A stretch of 64,000 nt of DNA from Circinella umbellata (taxonomy: Eukaryota > Mucoromycota > Mucoromycetes > Mucorales > Lichtheimiaceae), in the NCBI GenBank assembly GCA_025093555.1, contig JAIWNF010000003.1:1178001-1242000 (forward strand). The letters run 5' to 3'. The position numbers were made by a program, and so were the translations under genes. Below the pieces are notes generated by a model. The model saw only the letters and a list, made by a program, of their open reading frames with translations, searched no databases and was not told the DNA's origin. Below, piece by piece: positions 47,260 to 60,483 of the stretch. Numbering within the stretch: position 1 is the stretch's first letter; each line of letters begins with the position of its first letter.

Positions 47260-50200
47260 ATGTTGCGATTTCAACATAATGCTTCTATAAAAGCTTCAAT
47301 TCAAAAGGGTATCTCAAGATACAGTACTTCAACAGCAAACTCCCGAAATGGTTGTGCTGTAACACCTTACTCCACTACTAGTCGGTTCACTACTAGTTCT
47401 AAACGTGTTGCCGTCACTCAACGTTTTTTTCAACCAGCGGCTCTTCTTTCATTAAAAGGTGTCCCTTTATATACAGTGAAACGTTTTTATAATGGTAATA
47501 TTTCCACCTTCCATTGTCATTTTTTCTTAGTGGTGATGAAGTTGTATATTATATTATAGAAAAACTGATGATGTTTATATTTACAAGGTGGTGGTGGAAT
47601 GCCACCAGGCGGAGGATATCGTTTAAATCCGAACCAACAACAAGAAGAAGCAAAGGCATTGGAGCAATATGTATGAATGATTTGATTCCTTTTTTAGTAG
47701 TTTCTCGGGTAATATAAAAAATTGTTTATTAATTCAATACGATTATAAATTTTTGACAGGGTATCGACCTCACAGAAATGGCAGAGAAAGGAAAGCTTGG
47801 TAAGTATTTTTTTTTTACTTTAATGCATGGATTTTGTTGTCGGACCTTCCTTTTGACGTAACTCATCCATCAAAATCATATATAGATCCCGTTATTGGCC
47901 GAGATGAAGAGATTCGTCGAACTATCGAAGGTGAGAATGATATAATATTTTCACAATAAAACGTAACTCGACATGAAACAATAAAACTAACATATCTCTA
48001 TGTAAACTTATTATGTAGTGTATGAATATAGTATTAAAGAAGCAACTTTAAGAATGAAATTAAGCAATAGGCTAAATGAACGTTATGTCTTTTTTTAATT
48101 CAGGTTGGCACGTCGAACAAAAAATAATCCTGTATTAATCGGCGAGGCAGGGTAAGAGAAGAAGAAATTATTTATTCTGAAGAACTGAATGATTATAAAC
48201 TGATCAAACATAAACTCTTTGTAGTGTCGGCAAAACAGCCATTGCTGAAGTGAGTTATTTATCTATATGCTTGGAAAAGCAAGAATATTCAATATAATAC
48301 TTAAAGAGTTATATAACTAATTTTTTAATTTCAACACAGGGTCTTGCACAGCGCATCATTGCTAATGAAGTACCTGAGTCAATTCAAGGGAGACGAGTTA
48401 TCGCTTTAGATTTAGGTGTAAGAGCTTTTTCTATTATACTAAAATAAATCATTTGTATAGTTCAAAGCTTAACGACTATTATTAATCATGACAACTATTA
48501 TAGAGTCTAATTGCAGGTGCCAAATTCCGGTAAGTTTATACAAATTTTGCTTCTTATTATTGTAAGTGAATAATTATTAAAATCAAAAACAAAAAGTGGC
48601 GAATTTGAAGATCGTCTTAAGGCGGTTCTAAAAGAAGTAACCGAAGCCGAGGGAAAAATAATTCTTTTCATTGATGAAATTCATAACCTCCTTGGACTCG
48701 GAAAATCAGAAGGCGCGATGGACGCTGGTAACCTTTTAAAGGTTTGTACCCTTTCTTCTTATTGTTCTTTATAATCATGGCACTATTTATTAACATTCTG
48801 TTATTATTGCATTTTAAGCCTGCTCTTGCTCGAGGGCAGCTACGATGTGTTGGTGCGACAACAATTGATGAATATAGAAAGGTAAATTATAGTATAAAGG
48901 AAGAAAGACCTTATGATTAGAATAGATAATTAATGCGTTGTTGTAAATCCTATCTTTAGTATATAATGGCTGATCCGGCATTAGCCCGCCGTTTCCAGTC
49001 AGTTATGGTAAGTTATCTTGTAGTGTTAAAAAAATCCAATATATCTAATTACCTTTTTATTATTATTCTCTTGACAGGTGGATGAACCTTCGGTAAGTCG
49101 ATTTGGTTTATTTTTATTATAGGTAGCATATACTCATTTACTATTTCATTTTAAGGTTCAAGATACAATTTCAATTTTGGTAAGTTAAAATCATACTCTT
49201 TTTTTTTCTCCCTCTCTCGCAGAATAATTGTATGTCGTAACTAAATAAATCATGTAATAGCGCGGTTTAAGGGAACGATATGAGGTCCACCATGGTGTTC
49301 GAATTGCTGTAAGAAATTGAAAATAAAGAATTATTTGAAAAAGTCCAATATTTCTTTTTATGCTGGCTGTACTGATGACTGGCATTTATATAGGATTCTG
49401 CACTTGTTTCAGCTGCCATTCATGCGCATAGATACATTTCTGACAGGTAGTACTGCTGACATCAATAATATGAAATAGACTATGTATATTTATATTTATA
49501 TTTATCTTCACATTCTTCCTTTTTTCAGATTTTTGCCCGATAAAGCAATTGATCTTGTTGATGAAGCATGTTCAAAACTTAGACTTCAACAAGAAAGTAA
49601 GCCCGAAGCACTGGAGAAACTGGACCGTCAAATCATGACTATGCAAATCGAGCTTGAATCGTTACGTAAAGAATCCGACACCTTATCCGTTGAACGTCGC
49701 GATAAATTGCAATCCGAGTTAGATGAAAAGAAGAAAGAAAGTGATCGACTTTCTGGTGTCTGGAATGAAGAAAGGTAATTATATTTGTAGTAAAAGGAAA
49801 ACGAATAGTAAGTATATCCGTTTTGTTTCTAATTTGTTGATTGATATTAGACATAAGTTGGATGAAATCAAGAGAACTAAAGAAGAATTAGAGCAAGCTC
49901 GTGTTGATTTGGAAGGAGGTAAATATTTTGTGCTATAATGTATATGTTTTTATCCATAAAACCATTTACTAAAATGTTATCTATAGCTCAAAGAGCTGGT
50001 AATTTTCAAAAGGCGTCTGAGTTGCAATATGGTGTCATTCCTAATTTGGAAAAAAAAATTCCCAAAGATGCTACAGAAGATGAAAATCCAGACTCACTAA
50101 TTCATGAACGTGTTACTTCTGATGATATTGCCCGTGTTGTCTCTCGTATGACTGGTATTCCTGTTCGTGTAAGTATTAATTTACCTTTGTTATTAAAGAT

Positions 50201-51796
50201 AATATATTGTGAATTAATAACGATATCAATAGAACTTAATGCGAGGCGAACGAGAAAAACTGCTCCATATGGAAGATGTATTACGCAATCGAGTTGTTGG
50301 ACAGGATGAAGCTATTACGGTAAGTTTGTCCGTTGCCTTATTTTTGTTGAAAGAAAATTTATTAACGAGTACGTATTGAAATTTTTATAGGCCGTATCAG
50401 AAGCTGTCAGGTATAATTTACTAAACATATAATAATGAACTAGTGAACGCTAATACACATATTATTAGATTGAGCCGTGCAGGTTTACAGAACCCTTCAA
50501 GACCTATCGCTTCATTTTTATTCCTAGGTCCAACAGGTGTAGGAAAGGTAACTTGGAACATTTTACACTTAATTCGATTTATACCAAAGTGCTTTACTCA
50601 TTATTTCCAATCGGTATATACATAAGACCGAGCTTTGCAAAACAATTGCACAATTTCTTTTTGATACTGAGAATGCAATCGTTCGTGTCGATATGTCCGA
50701 ATACATGTACGTATATATTTTTCTTCTTTTTTCGCTGAGTACATATTAACTTAAATATTCTTTAGGGAAAAGTTTTCTGTAAGCCGTCTGATCGGTTCAC
50801 CACCAGGTTACGTTGGTCACGAAGAAGGTGGTGAATTGACGGAAGCCATTCGACGAAAACCATATGCCGTTGTTCTTCTTGATGAAATGGAAAAAGCCCA
50901 CCGTGACGGTAAGTATAAATATTCAGTGTATCAGAGTATGAAAACTAATAAATAGACATACACCTTGTTTATATTAGTTTCGAATCTTCTTCTTCAAGTT
51001 TTGGATGATGGTATCCTGACTGACAGTAAGTTTCATAGCTCTTAATTTATAAAAAGCTGAGCCACGTCTTCTTTTATTAAACACTTTTTCCCATTAATTC
51101 ATAAAGGTCAGGGAAGAAAGATTGATTTTAAGAACACAATCATTATCATGACATCCAATCTTGGAGCAGAAGCCCTTGTAGCTGATGTCCGTGATGATGG
51201 TGGTGTCAGCCCACGTGCAAAACAAAGCGTCATGGATGCTCTTCACCATGCATTTGCACCTGAATTCTTGAATCGTGTTGATGAAATGGTTGGTTTTATA
51301 TTTGCTTTCGCTTCTCTTTGCTTATTCATATATTAATACGCTATTCATTTACTTTATATAGGTTGTTTTTAACCGGTTGTCACGTAAAGCTCTTCGTGAT
51401 ATTGTGGATGTTCGTTTGAAGGAAGTGGAGGAGCGCGTTAGTGACCGTCGTATCACAATTGACGTTGATTTAGAAGCACGTGATTGGCTTGGTGAACATG
51501 GTTATGATCCATCCTATGGTGCACGACCATTGAATCGTTTGATTATGAAACAAATTTTGAATCCTTTAGCACGATTGTTAATTGATGGTGGTGTACGAAC
51601 CGGAGAAAATGCTAATATCAGAGTAACAAAACAGCCTTCTGGTGAAACTACTTTGGAAGTCCAACGTAACCATGCTCCTGGAGAAGCATCCAATCAGGAT
51701 AAAGAAGAAATGGCACCAGTGGGAGATGAAGAAGAGGTACTCCGTGATGAACACAATCATGAACATAATAAAGAGGACGACAAAAAGACAGAATAG
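47260..51796 (+). CDS. HSP78: Mitochondrial ClpB-type disaggregase Hsp78 (AAA+ chaperone)
   Basis: About 27 small exons, starting 47260-47494, 47588-47670, 47760-47799, 47886-47930 and ending in 51361-51796. The N-terminus is a Ser/Arg-rich mitochondrial presequence. Mature sequence starts near a Gly/Pro-rich [13 protein letters not shown] and lacks the Clp N-domain, as in yeast Hsp78. AAA-1: GEAGVGKT (Walker A, split by an intron), [10 protein letters not shown] (Walker B), [10 protein letters not shown], and the arginine-finger region ALARRFQ. A coiled-coil middle domain follows (about [17 protein letters not shown] to [12 protein letters not shown]). AAA-2: [30 protein letters not shown], and sensor-2 [13 protein letters not shown]. 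The C-terminus is acidic and His-rich. It threads aggregated matrix proteins with Hsp70. One joint (E-V-L-A-R-R) requires a one-base exon at 48019. Confidence 0.95.
48019..48019 (+). other. Predicted single-nucleotide micro-exon of HSP78
   Basis: Exon 4 ends ATCGAAG before GTGAGA (47931). The next obvious exon starts at 48104 with GTTGGCACGTCGA, one base short of the conserved frame EVLARR. A T at 48019 is flanked by TTATGTAG on the left and GTATGA on the right, forming an acceptor and a donor. The left intron (88 nt) has an ACTAAC branch-site-like motif about 30 nt before its acceptor; the right intron (84 nt) ends TTTTTTTAATTCAG. Including this T gives GAA GTG TTG GCA, exactly the family sequence. 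Confidence 0.55.
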
Positions 51797-52200
51797 TCAA
51801 GCACCAAAGTACATGGTATAAAATTATAAGTTAGACAGTAACTATTTACCTTAAAATGGAGTAAAATAAAATAGAGAGTATTATTAATAATACGTCACCA
51901 ATTCATCTGATAAAAGCTTTGATTTCTGTGGTATTCTTGTGTATATATCCAGAACTCAATTTTTGTTTAAAGAAAAAAATGCTAAGCGAGAGAGTTAATC
52001 ACATGTTTGACTCTTATCTTTCTAATATGAACCCTGCTAAAATTAAAATAGACAAAATTTGTGTCAGCCCCACCAATTAATCCTATTTGTACTACCATTC
52101 TAGTTGGTGTCGATCATTCTTTATTTATTTCTTTTTTTTTACTTGATTTATCAGCTGTCTATAACAATATAAAAGCAAATATTGCATAAAATCAGACAGT
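51797..52200. other. Convergent 3' flanks of HSP78 and the SCAMP gene
   Basis: AT-rich noncoding DNA with an AATAAAA signal at about 51864. No gene seen. Confidence 0.5.
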
Positions 52201-53413
52201 TTACTGGCGACTATTCATCGCTAATGAGAAAGCTGCATTGCGCGCTTGACTAGATCTTCCAATCCTTCCATATGCATCATCCTTTGCTTCCTTAAAGGTA
52301 TGACCAGCTGCTTTGTAATGATTATAAGTCTTTTTATACAAATAGATTGCCAAACAGCCCATACCGATCCAGCAGATGGCTGCTAATAATGCGATGACGC
52401 CTGTGACAACATAACCATCGGTAAAGAGTGCGATTACAAGAATTAATCCTGAACCACCACTATCAAGATAAAATAAAAAAACAGTTACTATCTAATTATA
52501 AATGTACGCCGCAACTATTTGGTCTATCTATAGCAGCTCCTTCATTTTTTTGACTTACGTGTTTGGAATACCCACAGCCTTGTAAATTGTATAAAGAATA
52601 TGAAACCCATTAAAGATAAAATACATTGCTAATAAATTTCATTATTATCATTAATTAATGCATGTTTTTTTATTTGTAACTCCATTATCCAGTGAAACAG
52701 AACTTACTATAATACAACGATACTTCTTTCATATAGGCATTATATACCGGTCGATACCAAAGAAAAAAACTGGCCAGGGTATGTGTGAACATTTCTGTCA
52801 GTGCAATGCCCAAGTCTGTCGGGGCACTGGTTACAGATTCAGGGTGAGAGAATAATAAACACAAACACGCAACAAAGTTCCAGACAAGGGTCAATTCGAA
52901 CCAAAGCCATTCTCGATATAACCACCAGACAGTTGACTGATGATTCAAAGGAATTTCTGTTGTAATATCAAGGTACATTATTGGAAAACAAGGTGGAAAA
53001 TTGTTTGCATGAGGACGACGACGTTCTTCAAGATGTGCTTCCCGTTCAGCTAATTCACGTTCTTTTTGTCGAAGTGCTTCCTCTCTGGCATTCAAATCAT
53101 TACCGCTCGATCCATCCCCATGATTGGTGCCGCTAATCTGCTCGGGCTCTTGACTATCAACAAGTGCTTTTTGATTATGAACCGTCGAGAATGGATCTTG
53201 ATTGCTATCTGGATATTGCCGAAAGCTAGTAAAATTATCATTTTCATTATTATGAGTGGCGTTGAAGTTGTTGTCATGGCGATCATTGTGTAAAGGGTCT
53301 TGTTCAAGGGCGAATGAGGAATCTTGGTTGTTTGAATTTAATGCCGAGGTAATTGTGGGATCCTGGAAAGGATTTGTTGGGTCATCAAAAGGACTCGGTT
53401 GATGATGAGCCAT
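52201..53413 (-). CDS. Secretory carrier-associated membrane protein (SCAMP)
   Basis: Exons 53413-52708, 52628-52559 and 52459-52201; 344 residues. SCAMPs are four-span proteins of the trans-Golgi, endosomes and secretory vesicles. The N-terminal half is acidic and Asn/Asp-rich with NPF-type EH-domain ligands (TNPFQDP near the start, further DPF motifs). A coiled coil follows (LNAREEALRQKERELAEREAH), then PPCFPIMYLDITTEIP, matching the signature at the start of the membrane core. The core has the spans around EWLWFELTLVWNFVACLCLL, an Ala/Leu-rich second span, MYFIFNGFHILYTIYKAVG and VVTGVIALLAAICWIGMGCL. The tail YKAAGHTFKEAKDDAYGRI matches the usual Tyr/Gly-rich SCAMP C-terminus. A role in membrane trafficking is inferred from homology. 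Confidence 0.92.
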
Positions 53414-54750
53414 TTTATTCTAAATGGTATTATACAAGGAAGAAAGAAAAAGAGGGGTACCGAAAAAAAAGAAAGGGGTAGAGATATCTAAAGATATCCA
53501 TGCTTAACTAAATTTGTATACTAAAAGGCGCTAAATTAAACCGAAATGAAAGATATTATTGGGTTGTTTTGGTTCTTGGCTTTTTATAGGGAGTCATTGT
53601 TCTCCTTCATAAGAACTTTTATCCGTGAACGAGACAATAGAAGTTTGACAAATGGTATTTTAAAGTGATGAGCTTCTGTAATAAATAAGAGTAAGTTGAT
53701 GATGGCTTTTTAATTTCTTGGCTTTTGACGCCAAGATTTAAACAACGTTGCCTCATTTTTATTTTGTAACGTGAATAATGATAACGAATTTAAATAGCAA
53801 TATCATTACACACAAAATAAAGCTACTTCTTTGGTAAATTTAATGATAGATGAAAAAAAAGGCTTTATTTTAATCTCGTAAATACAAGATCTGTCGAGTT
53901 CTTTATTTTCACAATTGTCGGTCGATTAATACAAAATCAGGGTCTCGCTGAAGAATCGAGCTTCGGTCTTGGCTTGCGACTGAGGAAGTCAGATACTATC
54001 TTGCGATGATGGCATAGAAGCATATTGTAATTTTCATTGCGAGATTTATTAACCGACTCAATATTTATAACGAAATATAACCAAAATAACTTTTGCTTGT
54101 TTTGTTTCTCTGATTCATATCAATTCTTTCTTATTTTCATTTTACAAGTCTTCAGTGCTAGTCGAAAAGTAATTAAGAGAAGTTTGTATCGACTTCAATA
54201 TGTGGATAACATAATACAATGTACTTTTTTATCTTTGCCGAGTGGATGAGATGAATACTGAGACTTACAGAATGATGGTGTAAGCTTTTCTATGTATGTG
54301 AAGAGTGGTGCAAATATACGAGCCCAATAATATAGTGAAACGCCAAAAAGTGTTGATCTGCATGAGCTTTTTTTCCTTTTCTCTTACTCCTGTAACTTAT
54401 ATTTTCTGTTCTGATTCGAACAAACATGAATAGTATAAGTCATATAATGAATGTGTTTCTTTGCAAAAATGCTTTTTACTGACTTCACTATCAGAAGAGT
54501 TAAAAGAATATATTATTCAATAACTGAAACCACAGCTTCTTTCTACAGAAAAGAGCCAAATGTGTTATAAACAACTGACGTTTCCTTCCTCGATTGTAAA
54601 CCGCTTTGCTTGAGAGTAGTGTGTTTTTATTATTTGGTTAGCCAATAATAGTATCCATTACGAATCCAATAATGAGCTATTACGTTTGGTTTAATCTCAT
54701 TTGAGCCTACAGTAATTATATCCATGTTAGCATATCCCATTCAATGTTAC
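53414..54750. other. Spacer between the SCAMP gene (5' side) and TFC3 (3' side)
   Basis: About 1.3 kb. A TCTAAAGATATCC-type purine-rich stretch near 53480-53500 lies just upstream of the SCAMP start. The rest is AT-rich without a supported gene. Confidence 0.5.
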
Positions 54751-57700
54751 TTAAAAAGTGATCCACATACCCTTATTTTTAAGTAAAGATGTGTTTTTGA
54801 ATAACCCATGATATCCTTTTGGTTTTCGACCTTGAACAAATGCTTTACTTCTAATTATATTTTCTTTGGATAGATAAAGTAGCAAATCGTCCACTTCAGC
54901 GATAGTCATGTATCCATTGAATAATTCTTCAATTCGTGTCTAAGTAGTTTTTGTCATTACTTAGTGGACAATGTTTGGCATTAAATATGATAGATAAAAA
55001 AATTAAAAATTAAACTTTTTTTTACCGAAGATATGCCTGGTTTTTCCGTAATCAGTAATACAAGTTTGCGCACACATCCTTGAAATACATCTTGGTTAAC
55101 ACTACCATCGATATTATACCACATTCGTGGTTGCAAGTACTGTTCGGGCTTTGATTCAATAATCCATGAAGATATATGACTCGCAACAACCAATCTCTGA
55201 TCCATAAATCCAACTGAATATATCAAACCATTCAATTTCAACTGTTCGACGCATTGAATAACATCTTTGTCATCCATACTTTGCAATTGTTCCTGAAAGT
55301 TTTTTTTAATATATTATACATTAGTTTTTTAAAATACATAAGCTAACAAAGGTTATCGCATATTACCTTTAGCGCAACGAGCGTAGCACCTGAATTCCCA
55401 AACGTTTCCAGAGCCGAGTAGACATATCTTGTTTGAGTAGATAAGTGAGATAAACTGTTCGAATCTGGTATCTTTATGGTGCCGTTGCTTGTCATTCCAA
55501 CAGCAGACTGGGTATCAGTTGGACGTGTAAATGTAGCGGAAAGTCTCAAGGTCCGATCAATCATATTATTCACCAAGGCATCTAATAAAGATAGAACCAA
55601 GATGGTTATGAGTATTACCTGGTCACAAGTATATAACAAAAAAGCAAATGTCATACCATGCTTCAATCTAGGATAATACAATTGTTGAAAGGTCTTCCGA
55701 AATTGATCTATGGTTGTTATGTCCAATTCAAGCTACAAGGATAATAAAACAAGATGTCGTTCAACGTACCGGACTCCAATTGTTTTTTTATTATCATCTT
55801 ACCTTATTAGCAGATATCATGTCTATCATAACTGCAATAGCTCCTGGGCTGAGTCCACTTGGTAAATCAATGATTTCTTGTAAATTGTTATAAAATTCAT
55901 TAGCTTCATCCAATAACTGTCTGGAAAATCGTTCACTGGTAAACATACGTATGAATCTAAATAGAATGGTATGCTTATTTTGTTGGTATATAATCATTTT
56001 GGTTGCTACCTAGCTAGCCTGTTTACAAAAACATACTTTTCCGACACATTATACACCTGTCCAGGGATGAGTCGGTTAAAATTTTTTCGCATTATCACCA
56101 AAGCTCCAGCTGATCGTAAATACTGTAAAGCTTGTTCGATGGTTTCTTCTGTAAACGGTCGAAAAAGTACTCTTGATTTTTCGGCATTATATGTATTAGG
56201 AGGCATCATAAATACCATCTAATACAACTCATACATTATTTTTAAGTATAAAATCCACTTTTGTTTATTTGAAAAAGAAAACCTTGATGCTCTTGAAATA
56301 TATGTTAATTGCTTGTATATAAAGAACAAAAACTTACCCGAAGCACTATCGATGCCAAGAGCACCGAGTTAGACAGTCCACTATTATCTAAACCAGTATT
56401 GCACTTATTTAATCCTAGCGTCGCCCGTGGTCTTTTATGTTTTACTAAAGGCCTTTTAATAATATCATATCGTGTCTTCAATAAATTTGAATTATCGGGT
56501 AAACAAATGGAGCTATTATAAACACAAAGTAATTATAAGTATCAATCACCATTTCCTTTAGAAAAAAAAAACAGAAAACACTGAGTAAAAGCTGCAAGTG
56601 CATAAGCAAAATACATACCATTCATGCAGATCCTGCTTTAATTTAGTAACAAAGTATTCTAATTGACCAAGTATATCATAGTTACGCCAATCCCACGGTC
56701 GGCTATCCACCAGTTCCCCAGTAGCGATGCCATGCGCATAAATTATTGCCCATTTTCGTTTCAATAATTCAATGTGATCATTAAACCGTGGCCATGTTTC
56801 CTTTAAATGTGATATCCGTCGACGGCACGTGCTTGGCTCCCGATTTGTTATAACTTGTGAAATAGGCGCCCAGGAAAATAATGTCCCATTAGTTTCACTT
56901 CGATGTCGCATGATTGAATAAGCATATAAAAGTGCTTCGTGCTCGACTTCCAGCCATCGTTGAAGTGGCTGTTTTAACTTACTACTGACTATATATATTG
57001 TTTGTATGTATTTACAAATTAGCTTCGCACATATAGTCGTTAACGTATTTGAACATGTGTATACCTGCGCGTGGATATCGATTTCGTACAAACTTTCGAG
57101 TAGGTGCAAATGTGCGCTCTTCTGCTTTTATCCCCGTACATTCTATAGGTGCAGGTTCAAAAGTATGCCCAGATCGAATTAATTCGCTTACCATTATCCG
57201 CTTGGCTGACTTGATTATCTTTTTCTCTTTCTGTCTATTATGTGCACGCATAAATCCATGAAAGTAATTCTTGATTCGACCTTGAGGTAAACCAAGTGTT
57301 CGGGATAAATAAGCAATAAGAGGTGCATCGTCAACAGGTGCTATCCCTTCTGAACGGTCAATATGTTGATCTAGTATATTGCGTTGTTCCTTTGTCAACA
57401 TTGATACTGTTACCCACGTATGCGGCATCAAGATTGTATCCAAGACATGGCCTGGCTTAATACTTCTAACAGTATCCGAAGAGGTACAAACAAACTGCAA
57501 TTCCTTCCAAAAAGCATGAATGTCTTCTATCGTGTTTATTTGAAACGTCTGTATCACAGGCCACGATTCCACATTGAAGTTTCTGACTTTGCCTTGATGA
57601 AGTAAGCGAACGGTACTATCACTTGTGGATGATGGTAATTTTATATTCACACGTTCAAGTAGTTCCAACGCTACAAGAATATCAACCAATATCGAAAGTT

Positions 57701-60298
57701 GATGTCGCAATCGATAACGGCTTGTAATCATTTCTGTTTCAATATCCTTCGGTAGTTTAGAAAGTGCCATATCTTTTTGTGCTGTACGCATAAACTCTTC
57801 TACTTTATCGCTGTAACGGTATAATCCAATCGTTTGGGAATATATGTTAAGTGGTAATTCGTTGAGTAAATCGCCTAATTTAACTACGTCCTTGTGTTTA
57901 CTGAATAGATATTCATGAAGCAGTTTTGCTCGTAACCATTTGGATCGAATCCATCCGTGTCGCTGTGCCACTTCTCGCCAATGTTTTTCTGGGGACATAT
58001 GCATAATATTGCGTGATGCAAGTTGCCTCTGCGATAGATCTGTATTGATCGATGTGCTGTCGTCAGTGACATGGATTTCTTGTATGTATCTTCGTCGGGC
58101 TGGATGAGGATTTACGGTTTTATTGGTACGAATACGGTCAAGATATTGTTTTACATCAGGACTGTTTTGATCCAAGTCTGGATGAAGTAATAATATTTTA
58201 TTCTCCATACCCCCACCATATATAGGTACGGTACACTTGACCACGCGTATAATTTCGTGGCCATGTAATGATTCAGCGAGTCGGATCAATGTTGTCCTCG
58301 CAATAGGTGGGGCATCATCAGAGTTGTCTGCCGCGGTAGCGGTTGTAATCTCTTCACGTAAATCATTATTTATTTCACGTACTTTATCGCGCAAAACGAT
58401 TGTTGTGATGGCTTGTTTTCTTTTATTACTTGTAATGTTGGACCCTTTCATCGACTGAGGTTTTGATTTTGTCGCTGTCGTTGCTATGGTAGATTTCTCG
58501 GGGCCTTTTAGCGATTTGATCACTCGTTCGTTGTTTTCCTGCCCTTGTCGTTTTCTTTTGAGGTCGCTATTATTACTGCCATGGCAGTTCGTGTTGGGTT
58601 CAGTCAAGCAGTTATGATACTCACATTGTTCAGCTACTGGAAATTGAGAACGTGTTGTGATTGATCCGCTAGTGTTTCCATGTTTTCGCTTTTTCCCAGT
58701 AAATGATCCGTCGCCATCCTCAACATTATCGTTATCATTATCGCTCAATTCAACAAGTTCACCTCGACTTGCGTAATACTTTAAAATTCCGTCACGAGTG
58801 AAATAACGATACTGACGTACACGACCTTGTGATTCGATAATGGTATATAATCTATATTTTGCGCCCTTTTGCACGTTGAAGTGAAGCATTTTTCGAAGAT
58901 TGGTCCATTTGACATCAGGTATCAATTCGTATAGATCCTAATAATCCATTTTGTTCTTAGCTCTCCATTCATTAATCCATTAACTTCATGTTTACCTTGG
59001 TTGTAACACCTGAATTGGATTCAACATGCTTTAAAATAGTTTTTGCCAATCCTTCACCGCATAAAGTAGCATTTTGTCTTTCATGCTCTTCTTGTTTTGC
59101 GGCATTCAATTTCTCAGGCTTTGTGATCGAGGTTAAGGGTGCAACCCATTTCAAATAAACGACCCGTTTATTATCTGAAACAACTTTTACTTTTTCAAAA
59201 ATGCCTTGCTCTACTCGTTTTGTGATATGGTTTCGAATCCAAGCAATATGCTTTTTAGTCGTCATTTCCTAAATAAAATATTATATTTTTTATTAGCAAC
59301 TCGTTTACACTTTTTTTTCATTATGTATATGTATACTGTACCAAAGCGGTAAATAATTCTGTCAATGGCATCATGTGATCTTTGGCTTCTGATAATACTT
59401 GAACCATTTTACGATCGACTACTTCATGTTGAATTGTACCGTTAGTGGCAATGGTTGAACTGGTATCATTTTTAGGCGCGAATCTAACATGATAACACAT
59501 CTGGGTATATGTTTTTTCTTGTACAGCAGGACGTCGTACACTACCGGAGAGAAACAAATTAAAATTCATGCGGGATAAACAATAATAAAAAAACAACACA
59601 AAAACATTACATTAAACCAAGGTTCTCTAATCGTTTGACACGTGTATATGTTGTAGCTGCTGTCAATCCCAAATCTTTTGATAGTTTCAATTGCGCTATT
59701 CCTTCGTACCGCTTATTCGTTATAGCTTCGAGAACTTGAAATACGTTGTCAGATATACTCGCTTCACGATTCTATCGACATTCATAGTGGTTATAAGTTC
59801 ATATTTTTCTCGCACATATCGTAAAAATATATAAAACCTTTAATCGAACCTTCTGCTCTCGTGTGAGATTCTTTTTGCGTAATGAAGTCGAGGCGATTAA
59901 ACGTAAACTGTTAGATTGATTGCATTTGGTTACAAGTTGATCGTTCTGTAGAAAAGAAAAAGAAAAAGAAGGTAGCACAATAAACATGTATAAAAAGTTA
60001 CTTTGCACATTCGTTTTTTGCTCGTATTGAATAACATATGCCACCAACTATTTAATTTACCTCATATAGCTCGATTGATTCATTTTTGCAAAGCGCCTTT
60101 AATAATGCTTCGGGTGAAATATTCTTTGGCTTCTTTAATTGTAACCATATCGTATTGAAATCACAACCTTTGCATATGTAAATACAGATATTATGTTAGT
60201 TGATTTATGCAGAATATGTTTTTTTTTCCGTGTTTTTTGTGTCAATTTAAACCTTGAGAGCCGTGAAGAACTAGCTCTTCAATGAAGTCTGATTCCAT
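54751..60298 (-). CDS. TFC3: TFIIIC B-block-binding subunit (tau138/Tfc3-like)
   Basis: A large gene on the minus strand with about 15 or more exons, start ATG 60298 and stop TAA 54751. TFIIIC binds the A and B boxes of tRNA genes and recruits TFIIIB and RNA polymerase III; this subunit contacts the B block. The N-terminus MESDFIEELVLHGSQ runs through KKPKNISPEALLKALCKNE. The B-block winged-helix module follows: SISDNVFQVLEAITNKRYEG, LKLSKDLGLTAATTYTRVKR, then VRRPAVQEKTYTQMCYHVRF. Later come MTTKKHIAWIRNHITKRVEQ, a winged helix, and a long exon 58925-57012 region with RHGWIRSKWLRAKLLHEYLF and PQGRIKNYFHGFMRAHNRQK. The C-terminal exons include EELFNGYMTIAEVDDLLLYL. Highly charged, Ser/Lys-rich linkers separate the modules. 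Family assignment rests on the order of winged-helix segments. Confidence 0.85.
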
Positions 60299-60483
60299 TG
60301 CGTCCTGTATTAGGAAAGCCTTGTTTAAAAAAGAAAAAAAAGAATTTGACAAGCAAGATAAAGAAAAAAAAATCCTTATTCACATGATCTTTTTATATAA
60401 GCCTCCAAAAAAGACGTTTTGCATAAATCACAACCAAGTTTATTATAATTAAAATATAAATTGGATAATAAGAAAAAAGACCA
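60299..60483. other. Short spacer between TFC3 start and the deacetylase-like gene stop
   Basis: 185 bp; TFC3 starts at 60298 and the next gene ends at 60484, both on the minus strand. A-rich tracts, no frame. Confidence 0.5.

Noticed and set aside
47931..48103. A single 173-nt intron in HSP78
   Set aside because: It gives a one-base frame loss within the most conserved part of AAA-1. Kept only as the alternative if the locus has a sequencing error.
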